From positions 2,185,956-2,249,955 of the forward strand of contig NC_081840.1 of NCBI RefSeq assembly GCF_963259705.1: DNA of 64,000 nt, written 5' to 3'. Below are positions 45,780 to 58,189 of the stretch, piece after piece. Both the position numbers and the translations under genes were made by a program. Numbering within the stretch: position 1 is the first letter of the stretch; the number at the start of each line of letters is the position of its first letter. The notes under the pieces are model-generated. The model saw only the letters and a program-made list of their open reading frames with translations. It did no database searches and was not told the origin of the DNA. The DNA comes from Myotis daubentonii (taxonomy: Eukaryota > Chordata > Mammalia > Chiroptera > Vespertilionidae).

Positions 45780-46546
45780 TAGATACATGAAGGAGGAGGG
45801 GAGTTTCTTGGGCACGGTGGTCAAGAACTTGGTAGAGATTCGGCTGACTGATGTGCATGCGGCCATCTGTTAGTTCCTGTATGAGGTCCGGTGTAGTGTC
45901 TGCACTCGGATAACATTGTGGAGCCCACGGCAGTAGCTGATAAGCCCTCCGTGAGTTGTCCGGTGGAGGCTGGGGGTCCATTGGAGATAGGAAGGGTGAT
46001 GGGTTGAGCCACCCAGCAAGGTCCTGCAGCAGGACTGGAGTTGGGTGGGGATTGGAGGAGGCGGGGAGGGGCAGGGTGTGCAGGCGGGTGAGTGAGGCCG
46101 TGTCTCTGAGCCACAGTGCAGAGAGGGGATGGGCTGCGGTCCTCCCAGGCGGGAAGAGGCCTGGAGGGGCGGTGGGAGCGGGTCCTTGTCAGTAACGGGT
46201 GGCCTGTGGGCTCATTTCCCTGGCTGCCCCTCACCCTGGGCCAATCAGCAGGGTGACGTGTATGCAGACGAAAGGGGGAAACCGCTTCTCCAAAGAGCCG
46301 CCTCCGCTCTCGGCCACACTGAGCTGTGATGACGATGGCGTGTGTCCCTCTCGCAAGAGGCGCTCTGATGCGAAGCTCCGGCTTTGAGGCTCTTGGAAAT
46401 CAACAGTGGATGTGATGGTTGTTCTGTGAATCGCGTCCATTGTAACCGAATTCTCTCCGGTTGTTGGAAAAACCCGGCGGAGCAGCCTGACCCTGGGTGA
46501 CCCTTTTGGATTATCCTCCAGAAAGTGACTCATGTGTCAGGTGCAG
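45780..46546. other. Unique intron
   Basis: No repeat or exon was recognised. Confidence 0.35.
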
Positions 46547-46560
46547 ATGCTGCAACTTTT

Positions 46561-46785
46561 AAAGAAATATGTATCTTTATTGATTTCAGAGAGGAAGGGA
46601 GAGGGAGAGAGAGAGAGAGAGAGACAAACAGCAATGATGAGAGAGAATCATGGATCGGCTGCCTCCTGCACGCCCCACACTGGGGACGGAGCCCACAAAC
46701 CTGGGCATGTGCCCCAATCAGGAATCCGACAGAGAACCCCTGGTTCGTAGGTGGACGCTCAATCCCTGAGCCACGTCGGCCGGGC
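46561..46785 (-). mobile_element. VES SINE (reverse) with target duplication
   Basis: Flanked by ATGCTGCAACTTTT (46547-46560) and ATGCTGCCACTTTA (46787-46800). Tail on the left, (GA)n expanded pyrimidine-tract complement. Confidence 0.92.
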
Positions 46786-47374
46786 AATGCTGCCACTTTA
46801 TTTCTGTTTTCTCTCTGAGTCAGACGGATCGGAGCCCGCTGATTTCGGAGTTAACGTCACCAGCAGCCTCTTGCATGTGTGCTTGGTGTCAGACAGGCGC
46901 CCAGGCCCCGGTCAGAGGTGGTCCCAGCCTCCCCCACGGCGGGGCCTCGGTGCCCACAGTCCCACTGGGATGGGGGGACAGCCGGATGGCGGACTATCGT
47001 GTCTGGTAACGGGACCCCACCGGGTGCCGGGGAGGACCTTCAGACGAGGTGGCAGTTCAGGTTGAATTGCGAAGACTGCCTGGAGGGGGAGGGCGACGTT
47101 CCCTGCAGAGGCAGCTGTGGGCCCAGGCGCCGAGGTGGGCGGAGCGTGGTCAGGGACGCGGCTGCCCCGACTGGAGCCCATAGAGGTCGCGTCAGGGGCT
47201 GTGCCAGGCCTGAGCCCAGGGCGCAGAGCCCTGAGCCGCCGCGTGAGGACGAGTGTGTCTTTGGAGTTGCCAGTAGGGCTGCTGGTTTTTTCCCACCCGG
47301 CCAAGCCATAGACGGGCTGTTATCACAGGGGCCGAAGGGTTTTCGATTCGCTTCCTTTAACATAGGCTCAGCTG

Positions 47375-47995
47375 CATCGACCTACGACCCAGGAGGTCAC
47401 GGTTCGATTCCCGGTCAGGGCACATTCCTGGGTTGTGGGCTCCTGTGTAGATGTGTATGTTCCCTCATGTCCCGCGTGGTTCAGGGTTCAGGATCTGGAA
47501 GAGGGGCCGCCCACAAATGAAAGAGACGAGACAAGAGATACATTGGAAATTGGGGACCAGGTGAGAGCCCATCCCAAGAGGATGGACTCCGCTTGTGCTC
47601 AGGCCTCGCCATCTTTTTATTGAGTTTGGGGTCCACCTATAGCCCTTAGGCAGGCAATTCCAGGATCGGGCAGACTACCTTATCAGTAAGGATTGACATG
47701 ACCATCTGGTGGGGAAGTTGCTTCAGCTACCATTGTCTGGACTAAACAGTCTGTGCCTAGCCCTGACCTTTGCCAGGGCTCAAGGGCCACCAGCCTTCCG
47801 GCTCCTTGTCCACACCTCTCTGCCAGTGAAGGCAATGGGCGGCTTCCCACAGGCTCCATCCCTAGTAGGGGGCGTGCAGGAGGCAGCCGATCCATGATTC
47901 TCTCATCATTGATGTTTCTCTCTCTCTCTCTCTCTCCCTCTCCCTTTCTCTCTGAAATCAATAAAAATATAGTAAAAAAAAAAAAAAAGAATAAA
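47375..47995 (+). mobile_element. 5'-truncated VES SINE split by a solo LTR
   Basis: SINE sequence occupies 47375-47443 and 47858-47995. Flanking duplications are ATAGGCTCAGCTG (47362-47374) and ATAGGCTTAGCTG (47996-48008). The gap is exactly an LTR plus its 6-bp duplication, and removing it restores continuous SINE sequence. Confidence 0.92.
47444..47851 (-). mobile_element. Solo ERV LTR inserted in a VES SINE
   Basis: 408 bp, TG...CA ends, flanked by the perfect 6-bp duplication GGCTCC (47438-47443, 47852-47857). CAATAAAAAG on the minus strand indicates a polyadenylation signal and minus orientation. Six-bp duplications are typical of class II (beta-type) elements. No viral genes remain. 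Confidence 0.85.
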
Positions 47996-48006
47996 ATAGG
48001 CTTAGC

Positions 48007-48663
48007 TGTGTGGAGGTGCTCCCCCCCCCCCCCATAGCTGTTAATGTAAAAAAACCATTGAAACCTGTAAAGAATTTTTGTGAGTTTATTTGAGCCAAAC
48101 TGTCGACATATGCCGGGAAGCAGAACCTCAACGAATTGAGATAGTGCTCCGGAGAATGGCGGGGTTACATCTGTATTTATACATTTCAATCAAAGGAGGG
48201 ACGTAGGTGGGTTACATGAAATTCATTGGTGACAGACTAAGGAGGAGGGATAAAGCAGAGCAGGGAAACCCCTGGGATTGGATAAAAAGTAAAATGATGG
48301 ACACATGCTTAGGTGGGTGCAGGAACAATTAACACGATGATGAAGGAATCTGTGGTGTCTGTCCCGGGACCCAGAACATTAGGTTGTGCCCCAGGGGCTC
48401 CAGATAAAGGGAAGTCACAAGTTACCCAGACATTTCAAGGGTGTGTTATCATAGATGCAAAAAGACAGACAGGCTCCGTTAAGGTGAAGGTTGACCTTGT
48501 CAGTGAAGGTACTGGCCTAGGACGTAACTGCCCACCATCACTGCTTTTAGTTAAAGTTTAATTTCAGACCATCCTTTGTGGTGACTTTAGGTCTCTGAGT
48601 CTGCAAGACGGCTATGCAGGCCTCCCTGAGCCTGTCAGGTCAGCATGTGGCCCCTTTCGTCCA
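48007..48663 (-). mobile_element. Solo ERV LTR, copy B
   Basis: 657 bp, homologous end to end with LTR-A (19929-20586). TG...CA ends with candidate 6-bp duplications CTTAGC (48001-48006) and CGTAGC (48664-48669). Its first two bases lie within the target duplication of the adjoining SINE, so the LTR was there before the SINE. A C13 run occurs near its left end. Confidence 0.75.
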
Positions 48664-48831
48664 CGTAGCCGTGGGTTGGCTCAGACGCTGGCCCATGGCG
48701 TTGGGGGCTCCTGTTTCGTGCTCCGTGTGTTTGGGGTACAGCAGGTCTCGTGCCCTGTGCCTGTGTCCTCCCTTCCCCCATGCCCATCTCTCCTTGCTTT
48801 TTCCTGCCCCTTTCCCAGTCCAGGCAGATCT

Positions 48832-49548
48832 TGTTGTAATGTACCCCGCGAATCGCAGAAGGACGCCTCAAGAAGTCGAATTAAAGAGTCACATTTATTG
48901 CAATCCGGGACTACGAGGGGCCATTCCCAAATCTCATAGTGATAAGATGGTGGCAAAACCAGACTTATATAGGCAAAGATCACAAAGGTATTGGTACATC
49001 TCAAGGTTTGGAATGAGGAACCTGGTTTGCAAAAAAGCAGTTTACAGAAGCAGAATTAAGCATGTTAATTATACGTTTGGGTCTGGGGGGGGGGGTGTCA
49101 CTGAATTGACAGAAACACATTATCTAGAGCCCTCGGGTCTGGAAAGAGGAACCTAGTTTGCAAAAAGCAGTTTAAACAGCATGTTATAAACACATTATCT
49201 AGACCCCTTGGGTAACCTGGGTTACACTTAGGCATGTTATCTAAATTACAGTTTTGGGTCTAGAGCCCTTGGGTAACCTGGGACCACTGAGTTGCCAGGA
49301 ATTCATTATCTAGAGCCATCGAGACAATTTAGAGTAATTTCGCTGTCCTGGTCTTGGGACCACTGAGTCAACTGGAACGCATTCTCTGTGGCCACTAAAA
49401 CAATTTAGGATAATTGTGCTGTCCTGTTTCCCAGGTACAGAGAATGTGCTTTCTAAAACCAGTGAGATCACAATCAATGGGATAGTCATTCAACCTAATG
49501 GGATGATGTATACAATTCAGAAAATCAAAATAACCTGTCCATACTTCA
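48832..49548 (-). mobile_element. Solo ERV LTR with internal repeats
   Basis: 717 bp, TGTTGTAATG...ACTTCA ends, flanked by ATCT (48828-48831, 49549-49552). GCAATAAATG on the minus strand is a polyadenylation signal. Internal units ('acattatctaga' plus 'agcagttta') recur several times. A four-bp duplication suggests a class I (gamma-type) element. No coding region. Confidence 0.7.
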
Positions 49549-49552
49549 ATCT

Positions 49553-50754
49553 GCCCCTCCCGCGCCCCCTACCCCACCCCCCCGCCCCCCAGCAGAGGGA
49601 CCGCTCCCTCCCAGCATGACTCTTCCGGGTGGGGGCTGATTAAAGTGTGGACGATGGCGTGGATGACGATGGCAGTAGGTTCCCCACCATATCACCAGCA
49701 TGTCCCATACTGAATACCTACTATGTGCCAGGAACGCTGTTTGGGGTGATAAGATATCCTCTATCTTCAATGTGGTGGTTCCGTGACTTTGTTCATCAAA
49801 ACTCACAGAACTATACACAGGGAAAGGGTGACGGTCTGTGTGAGTTGCGCCTCAGGAAACCTAAGGCGGCAGGAGAGCGGGGACCGCCGGTGGCTGAGAA
49901 GCTCCCCGGCCCACCTGTTTGGTGACACCGCGTGTCCATTGAAACTGGCCCGCACAAAAGGGGCTTTTTTCTGGCTCTGTGACCACCGATGCAAGTCCGC
50001 ACCGTCTCACTGATCTTTGAAATCTCTTCCCCATAAAAGCCACAGGAATCCCACTGAGCCCCGGGCATAGATTTCCCTTGTAAATGAGACTTTACAGACG
50101 CCTTTCAAGCCCAGTAAAGTGAGACCTGCCGGGGGAGCCGCAGGGAGGAGTCCGACTGCCACCCTTTCAATCTGGCCCCGCGGGCACCGAGCCCAGGGTG
50201 CGTCCCCCCTTACCCCCCCCCCCCCCACAGCGCACCAGCTGGCCTGCCTCTACTTTCTCCCCCTCTGAGAGGCAGACCTGGGGGAACTCGGACTCAGTCT
50301 TGATTAGAGTCAGCTGTGAGTTACAGAAAGTCCCGAATAACTGTGCCCTAAACATCTGCATTCTGTACAGACAGTTCAAAGCTGGTATGGCAACTGTGAG
50401 GGCCCCGGCTCCCTAGCTCAGAGTACTGCCATCCCCCCGTGTGGCTGTGACCTCGTGGCCAGGAGGGCTGCGAACGCTCCAGCCATTACGTTAAGTTTCA
50501 GGCAGCAGGAATGAGGAAGGGACAGTCAAGAAGGGTCCAGGGTGAATGCTAGCTCTGCTAATGCCTGTGGCATTTCCGCTTGCACCTGTTGGCTGGCACT
50601 TGGTCCTGTGCTTGCGAAGAACTGTGAGGGAGGCTGAGAAGTCGTCTGTAGTGCCCACCTTAGCACGGGTGGTTCTCCTTCAGGGAAGGAAAGAGAGAAC
50701 AGGCCTTGGGGGTGGGGAAGACAGCCAGTAGTCTCTGCTAGAACACCCAGTGCT
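49553..50754. other. Unique intron
   Basis: Includes a C-rich run at about 50213-50226. No exon or repeat was recognised. Confidence 0.35.
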
Positions 50755-50880
50755 GCCATGTTTTTGCTCTGGAGCCTTGGACCAGTCTCCAACCTCTTTC
50801 GGTCTCAGTTTTCCTTTCTGTGAAACGGGCACAGTGACGCCTTTCTCTCTAGCTTGTTACGGAGACTAAAGAGAGAATGT
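50755..50880 (+). mobile_element. MIR SINE
   Basis: 'ccttggaccagtctccaacc' and 'ctcagttttcctttctgtga' are forward MIR. Confidence 0.65.
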
Positions 50881-50889
50881 GGATATGAC

Positions 50890-52600
50890 CCTTGGGGCGC
50901 TCCGTTTCCCATGATGACCGTTTCTAGGACTCCCACTGTGTTAGCTACGCGTGGCGTCTGCCCTCGGTGTCTCGGCTGAGCGGCACTGTGGAGAACGCCG
51001 TAAAGAGACGACACACTTTGGAGTCACCCAAGTCCCAGTCATCCAACCGTACATACTCCACCCTCAACTCCGACAGGCCCGCGGCCCGGCTACCGGCACC
51101 ACCACTGTCTGCTCCGCAGAGGCACTGAGCCTGGTGCCTTTCCGAGCGCGGCACCGTGAGGTGTCCGTCCCCTTTGGCACCGGGGAGCCTGAGCGCTGAG
51201 CGGATTAGGCGCCTGTCCGAGGTCCCATGGCCAGTGGGAGGCGGCTCTGAGACCAGGCAGAGTGGGGCCGGGGCTGCAGACGCCCACAGCTTCGTGCAGG
51301 GACAGACTGTGCACGCCAGGGCAGAACGGCGGGGCAGTGGGCAGATGCATTCCCTGGGGCCGCAGGATCCCCAAGATGGATGTCCCTTTGACAGGAGAGC
51401 ATCCCAGTAGCGAGCCGGGCTGAAGGGAGGGGGAGGGCCCCAGGCATCGGGAAAAGGTGGCGATAATGGAGAGAGGTGCGCCCACGGGGATGGTCAGGGA
51501 GGTCAGGGCGACTTACTCCGTGTTCCACTGAACTGTTGGAGCGGGAATAAGTGTGCATTGGGGGGGATGCCATTGGCCGTGATGCGGGCTGATGGGGGTC
51601 CCGGCCCTGCCGCCGGCCAGCTGCACGGCCTCTGAGCTTCTGCTTTGTTTTTCCCGTATCACGGGCCTGACGCCAGGCTTGGACCCACAGACACACTCGG
51701 GAGGGAGGCGCCTGGCACCCAGTGGCAGCAGCCTGTCCTCCGTTCCACCCATCCTGGCCGTGCCCCCCCCCGCCCCGCCCCCCCAGGCTCTGTGGCCTCC
51801 TCTGCACCCAGGCCAGGGACCCACAGTGTCCGTTCCCTGGAGCCCAGAGCAAGACCTCGTCCTGCCTCCGAACAGGGCAACCAAACAGGGCTGCAGTGCC
51901 AGGTGGTCAGTGCCCGGGGCCAGCCAGGTCCCCAGGGTGGGAGGAGGGGCCGAGCCGCCTGTGCCTCTTCCCTGAGTCCCCGCCCTCGCGGGGGACAGTT
52001 CCTTTGCGGTTCTTCAGCAGGCAGGCCGACCATGCTCTCCTGGCTGCTCGGGGAGGGGGTGCCTGGAGAGCTGGGCAGCCCTTGCTACCAAGCCGTTACC
52101 AAGGGCCAGACTTCTCGCCTCCCTCCCTCCTTATCCTCTCCCTCCTCCATCTGGGAAATGGCCTGAAGGTGGACTTCTTCACAGGCTTGCAGTGAAACTA
52201 AAAGACGTCATGTGGTTACACCTCGGGCCCCGGCACAGTGCCAGGCACCCAGTAAGCGCTCAATAAATGCTTGCCACCGCCATTGGCTATTTCAGCGGGC
52301 CGTGTGTTACGTAATTAGGGACCCCTCCGTTTTCCCTTTTGTATTCTGGTCTCAGAATTTTCCCACGCCTCAAACATGGGATGGACAACACGCCCTTGCT
52401 GTGGCTGCACGAGAAGCACCTTATGGTTTCCGTGGCCGCCGTGCGCCCTCAGTCTCGTGTTTCGCGGCTTGTGCTGTGTCTGCTGCGATGACCCCCCTGC
52501 ACATCCATTCTCGTCCCCGTTTCTGATGATCTTTTAGGACCAGTCCCGGGATGTAGACATACTGGGTCACAGGCGATGGGAATTTATTTCTGGGGCGCTG
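50890..52600. other. Unique GC-rich intron
   Basis: A weak reverse MIR trace at 51195-51265 and an 'aagcgctcaataaatgcttg' fragment at about 52253. Nothing else was recognised. Confidence 0.35.
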
Positions 52601-52627
52601 GGTCACGTGAGACCAGGTTGCTTTTCC

Positions 52628-52686
52628 GGAGGGAGGGAGGGAGGGAGGGAGGGAGGGAGGGAGGGAGGGGGGGAGGGGGGGAGGGG
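52628..52686. repeat. (GGGA)n simple repeat
   Basis: About 59 bp of GGGA units grading into longer G runs. Confidence 0.95.
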
Positions 52687-52689
52687 CCA

Positions 52690-53167
52690 GCACCATCTCA
52701 CCCCGCCCGCCCCATCACCAACCTGGTGGGTTGACGCTTCTTTGCAATGCAAGGGGCCCGACCTGGCCATGCCTGTACCTGGGAGCCTGTGGGGGTGAGA
52801 GGCGCCCACTCCCGGCGTTTCCGGGGAGGGTGCCTGTGCCTGGGTGTTCGTTCCTGGCGTGGGCAGCTTGCGGTCCCAGTCTTAGCTCGGAGAGGGGCGG
52901 CGCTGCAGGGCTGTGGGCTGCAGACTCCCATGGGCAGGAGGCGGAGTCTGTTTACTGAGCCATCGCCAGGCTGCTGGGCCCCTGGAGGGCCAGCCAAGCC
53001 CAGGCAGACAGGAAGTGCCCGCCTCCTACCCAGCCCGTGGGTGTTGTCATCTGTAACCAAGGACACTTCGCAGCCCCGGGCCCTTCCAGGCGCTGAAGCC
53101 GTTACCAAGGAGGTGCCTTCCCTTTCCTTTTCTTCTTTTTCCTCCCTCCCTCCCTCCCTTTTGTTAA
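52690..53167. other. Unique intron
   Basis: Ends in a CCCT-type pyrimidine tract at about 53141-53160. No exon was recognised. Confidence 0.35.
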
Positions 53168-53391
53168 TATGCACCCAAGGATATTTTTTCCACAGAGAGT
53201 GCAAGGGAAGGGGAGAGACAGAGGGAGAGAAACATCCATGTGAGGGAGACACGTGGATTGGTTGCCTCCGCATGCGCCCCAACCAGTGCCAGGATCAAGC
53301 CTGCAGCCGAGGTACCTGCCCTTGACCAGAATCAAACCCAGGACCCTTCAGTCGTGGGTGACACTTTATCCACTGAGCCAAGCCGGCTAGG
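53168..53391 (-). mobile_element. VES-related SINE, older subfamily (reverse)
   Basis: The left end is the reverse of the 'tcc(t)tgggtgcatattaac' tail. The head on the right reads 'ccactgagccaagccggcta'. Same older subfamily as 45537. Confidence 0.85.
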
Positions 53392-53399
53392 AATCGCTT

Positions 53400-55082
53400 T
53401 TATTTTTCAATTGTTCTTGTTCTTTTGGAAATTAAGACTCCGCCACAAGGGCTTGGGCAGGTGGCTAGGAGGATAGTAATAGTAATAACAATAATGATCA
53501 GTAGGCATCACCGGCAGCCAGCAGTCCAGGGGCCCAGTGCGTTCCCAGCGTGCTTTCCTGTGACCTCCACTGCGAGCCCCGGCGCCACGCCCTCCGGGCC
53601 CCGTTTCTCTGCATCATGATTCCTGGGCTGCTGAGACGTTCGGGCCCTTTGCCGAATGCCCCCTCCGTGAGCTCTTAGAACCGGAGCAAAATGAAGCCGA
53701 ACCGATGCAGGTAAAACAACGCCTGCTTCACCGACAGGACACAGCGGCCCAGAGAGGTGAGCTGAGAAGAGGCAGAGCCAGCATCGTACCCAGGTCTGCC
53801 TGTCTGTGCCCTGACCTGTGCTCCCTTCACACCCCCCGTGCTGAGGGCGTGCCGCCGTGCGCCCCACACCGGGGGCGGGGGTCTGGGGGGGTCCGTTCTG
53901 TGAGCCGCAAGGATGTCTGCATTCGGTGCCTCACAGCCATGAGGCCGGTGTTTGTTCGCTGTGGCCGCTGGAACAAATGAGCTCCTGCATTTCAAACCAC
54001 CCACCTGCGTCCCCCACACGCCCTGAGGTCCGCAGCTGCTGCGGCCTCGCGGCCAGGGACCAGCCGGGCTGCGTGCCTCCTGGAAGTTCCAGGAGAAAAA
54101 TCGCTGAGCACGATCGACCGAAGACACCAGTACACGGCGCTGACCCCCGTCACGGTCAGGGAGAAGCCCTAGTCACACTTAGGGCACGCGGAGGCGCAGG
54201 GAAGCTCACAGGAACGCGGTTTCTTTGCCAACAGAATATGTGACGGGCCAGGATGCGAGAGGGGGCGGGGAGAGGTCCCTGCGGACCGGGGATGTCTTGG
54301 GGACGCCCTCTGGGGGGCAGCCTGTTGGCCGGAGCCTGGGCCATGGAGCAGCCCCTGCTCAGCGGAGGGTTTACAATGACCAGCGCCGAGGAGAACAGCC
54401 TTGGCGTTGAGGCGCCGTCTCTTTAAGGAGAGGCTTCACCAGCCTTTCTTCTCTGACGCGGCATCGCCGTGAGGCTCTCATCCCTGAAAGACATTCGCCG
54501 AAGATGGGAGCTCCGCCCGGAGGGTTTCGTGCCTGGGCTGCTGGGTGTCCTGTCCTCTGCGCGTGCCAGCATTTACTCGGTGAGGATGCAGGGGCAGCCC
54601 TCCCGCTTTAGCTCTGTGCTCCCCGCTGTGAGGTTTCCCCCCCGTTTGGCAAGTAAACCAGGTGGATGGACTCAGAGAGGGACTTGCTGAATGAAATGCC
54701 GCCTTTTCAGCAAGGCCTTCCCGCCACTGTGCTTAGGCCGGGGCCCTGGCCGCATCCTGCGGGCTCGCTGGGCCAGATGCCCTGTGTCGCTGGGCCAGAT
54801 GCCCTGTGTCGCGGGGCTGCCCTGTGTCAAGGGGTGTTTAGCAGCTGTCCCGGGCCCCGCCCACTAGAGGCCAGTAGCACCCTCCCCAGTTGTGATGCTC
54901 CAAACCCGGTCTAGGAATTGCCAGTTGTCCCCTCGGGGGCAAAATTGGCCCAGGTTAAGGACAAATTTAAGTTTAAATTGGGGAAAGTAAAAATCACCAC
55001 TTTCTACCCTCCCTCCCTCCCTCCCCCACAATCTCCCTTCCTCTGTTATTCGTTGTGGCTTTAGCCCTCGTCCCCCCTAACA
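53400..55082. other. Unique intron
   Basis: A weak MIR-like trace at about 53700-53800. Nothing else was recognised. Confidence 0.35.
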
Positions 55083-55090
55083 GACTAGAG

Positions 55091-55401
55091 CAGCGGTTCT
55101 CAACCTTCCTAATGCCGCGACCCTTTAGTACAGTTCCTCATGTTGTGGTGACCCCCAGCCATTAAATTATTTCCGTTGCTACTTCATAATTATAATTTTG
55201 CACCTGTTATGAATCGTCATGTAAATATCTGATATGCAGGTTGTGTTTTCATTGTGACAAATGGAACATAATTAAAACATAGTGATTCATCACAAAAACA
55301 ATATGTAATTATATATGTGTTTTCCGATGGTCTTAGGCGACCCCTGTGAAAGGGTCATTCGACCCCCAAAGGGATCAAGAGCCACAGGTTGAGAACCGCT
55401 G
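55091..55401 (+). mobile_element. SPIN-like hAT element
   Basis: 311 bp, termini CAGCGGTTCTCAACC and GTTGAGAACCGCTG, target GACTAGAG (55083-55090) and GACTAGAC (55402-55409). Same structure as 15238-15548. Confidence 0.88.
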
Positions 55402-55409
55402 GACTAGAC

Positions 55410-56192
55410 GGTTTCCATGGTTATCCACCTGATGCCGGCCTCTCCGGACCTGACTCAGAGCCTGTGGGCCACAGCAAGCGTCCACGCGGCTATCCACGGG
55501 GCCTGGGTGGCAGGCCTTGGCGGAGGGAAAGGCGGAATATGAACACAGAGCTCCAGGATGTGTGTCCGCTCTGGCCTGGCTCGGGCCGTCGACCCCTTTC
55601 AGGTCCACCCACGGGAGGGGAGGCGGGTTTCCACACAAACGCCTACACGCTTCCGGGTGAAGGGCCGTGACGCTTCTTGCTCTTCCCCACTTGCGTCTCG
55701 TCTGGATGTGGCGGCCCCAGCAGGGCTCCGGTGCCTCGTGTGTCGGTGGCAGCCCCTCCCGTGGCCGGCGTGTGGGATGGGTTTCACCAGGAGATAGATG
55801 CCTGCTTGCTGCTGGCAGCCACCAAGAAGGCTGGGGGGCGGGGGGGGGGGCTGTTGCTATAGAGAAAACCTGATTGTCTGCAGACTCAGATTCATTAAAT
55901 CAGAACGTCCTCTTCCCCGACGGCCGGAGAAGGCCCGCCTCCCTCCTCCTGCCTGCGTCAGGCTGCTGGGAGGTGACTGCTCGCAGTGCCGAGCTGAGCA
56001 TGAAGAGCAAGCCTCGCTCCTCCCGATCCCCATCCCGGCAGCTGCTCGACGCCGGGCTCACTGGGCGGGAAACGAGGCGCCGAGGTGGCCGGAGCAGCTA
56101 CGAGTCCTTGCCGACCGGAGGCCCCACTCCCGGGTGGAGCCTTTCTCCTCCCCTGCCCGCACGCGCGCCTGCCACAGTGCGTCCCTGTGTGC
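55410..56192. other. Unique intron
   Basis: Nothing recognised. CpG content is moderately high around 56.0-56.2 kb. Confidence 0.35.
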
Positions 56193-56574
56193 GTTAGTCA
56201 GGCTTCTCCGGAGACGAGCCAGCAGGATAGGTAGAGAGAGAGATGTAGTTTAAGGAATTGGCTCACTCGATCATGGAGGCTGGCCTCACCAAGAGTAGGG
56301 TACCTGGAGGCTCAGGGAAGGGTTTCAGTTCAAGTTCAGAGGCCACCTGCGGGCAGAACCCCTTCTTGCTGGAGGGAGCTCAATCTTGTTTTATTCAGAC
56401 CTTCAACTGATTGGATGAGGCCCACCCACATTTTGTAGGGCAGTTTGCTTTACTCAAAGTCCACTGATTTCCACGTTCAGCTCCTCTAGAACAACCTCCT
56501 TAGAAACACCCAGAATTACGTGTGGCTAAAGATCTGGGTGCACGGCCGTCAGGTCAACACATAACATCAACGAG
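56193..56574. repeat. Ancient interspersed repeat, class not assigned
   Basis: 'gttagtcaggcttctccgga', 'aaggaattggctcactcgat', 'ccttcaactgattggatgag' and 'aggtcaacacataacatcaa' follow a common old mammalian repeat whose name I cannot fix from memory. Confidence 0.5.
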
Positions 56575-57257
56575 CAGACTGCGCGTATCCCAGATGTGCT
56601 CCCAGCAGCAGCGGACCTGCCCGGTGCGTGGACGCAGGGAAGCTGGTGTGAGCCTTCCTCCTGGCTGCTCTGGGAAGGGCATGCCGACCTCTGGGCCTCT
56701 GGGCCCAGGTAAAATCCTGGCCTTTCTGCAGCCCCTCCTCCGACTGAGCATGGTATCCCGGTTCTCTCCAAGTTCAAGGCAGGGTGTTGGAAGGGACGAC
56801 CCCAGGGTTGCACAGCTGCTGAGTGGGAGACCGGGGCCCGGGGTCCAGTTCTGGCCCGGAGGTCACAGGCTTCCCGCCACTGCACACCGGGCGGGGGCGA
56901 GGACCTATCAGAATGAGGTGCAGGCCGGGCCCCCTGGGAATGGTGGTGTTTCACCTGGACTTGCAGAACCTTCGGCCGTGATGATGGAGATGACAATGAC
57001 AGCGGCAGCCGGCACTTCCTGGGCCTTGGTGTGCTGGCCATTTGTCTAACCTCTTCCTGGGCGCTAACCCATCCAGCCTCATGCCACCCCATGTGGTGGG
57101 CACGGCGATTACCCTCACTTCCCAGGAGAGCGAGGCTCCGCGTCTGTGACTTGTCCCCAACGTCTCACTTCTTCTCCGGCACCTCCCCCGTCACTCGTGG
57201 CTCCTCCCGGCTCTGCAGGCCTCTGTCTGGGCAGGGCAGGTGCTGTAAGAAGGTGCC

Positions 57258-57540
57258 ACGGCCGGGTGTTTACCAACAACAGAAATGTAATTCTCGCAGC
57301 TCTGGGGGCTGGAAGCCCACGTCAGGACTCCGGCAGGCTTGGTGTCTGTGAGGACCCACGCCTGGTTCACGATGGCATCTTGTCCCTGTGTCCTCCCCAG
57401 GAAGCCCTCTGGGCCCCTAATGATAAGGGCACGAGGGCTCCACCCTCATGGCCTGGTCCCCTCCCCAGGCCCCACCTCCTAGCACATCACATTAGGAGTT
57501 GGGTTTCAGCATTTGAATTGAGGGAGACACAGACATGCAG
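57258..57540 (-). mobile_element. MLT1-type MaLR LTR (reverse)
   Basis: 'aacaacagaaatgtaattct' then 'cgcagctctgggggctggaa' and 'cacattaggagttgggtttc' are the reverse complement of MLT1 LTR sequence, paired in type with 42311-42775. Confidence 0.65.
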
Positions 57541-57977
57541 TCTGCAGCACTCTCCCCTCCTTTCCAGCTCAAATACCTGATATTCTACTTGTGTGTTCAC
57601 ACGCCGAGTAAATGTCCCGGCTTCGTGGCTGACATTCTGGGTTTGGGGTGAAGAGAGCTGGCTCTTCGGTCTCCTCCTGGGCCATGGAGCCCCCTCTCTG
57701 GATGGCGGTGGCCGCCCCGTTCTCTCATCGGTGCCCGGGCCACTCCGGCCTGCTGGGTTCCTGTCCCGGATGAGCCACATGCCCGCCAGGCAATTGGTTC
57801 GGCCGCCACAGGCCACACCCGGAGTGCCGCTCGCTGCGAGGTGGCTCAGAGCTGGACTCTGAGGCCCAGCCTGTCTTCACAGCCCGCCTCCGGGACAAGC
57901 AGGTGACCCGGAGCACTGCCCCCAGTCCTCACACCTGCCCGCCTCAGCAGGAAAATGGGGAAAGCATGGCCCGTACC

Positions 57978-58175
57978 CGAGGCCAGGGCGGCTCAGTGGC
58001 TGAGCATCTACCCATGAACCAGGAGATGACAGTTCAATTCCTGGTCAGGGCTCCATCCCCAGTAGGGGGCGTGCAGGAGGCAGCCGATTAATGTTTCTCT
58101 CTTGTCATTGAGGTTTTTGTCTCTCCCCCTTGCCCTTCCTCTCTGAAATCAATAAAAATATATATATTTTAAAAA
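57978..58175 (+). mobile_element. VES SINE with target duplication
   Basis: Flanked by GCCCGTACC (57969-57977) and GCCCATACC (58176-58184). Lacks part of the head-body junction. CTCF-like core at 58059-58072. Confidence 0.92.
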
Positions 58176-58189
58176 GCCCATACCTCAAA

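Noticed and set aside
19929..48663. LTR-A and LTR-B as the two LTRs of one provirus
   Set aside because: 28 kb of host DNA including CLMN exon 1 lies between them and no retroviral genes are present.
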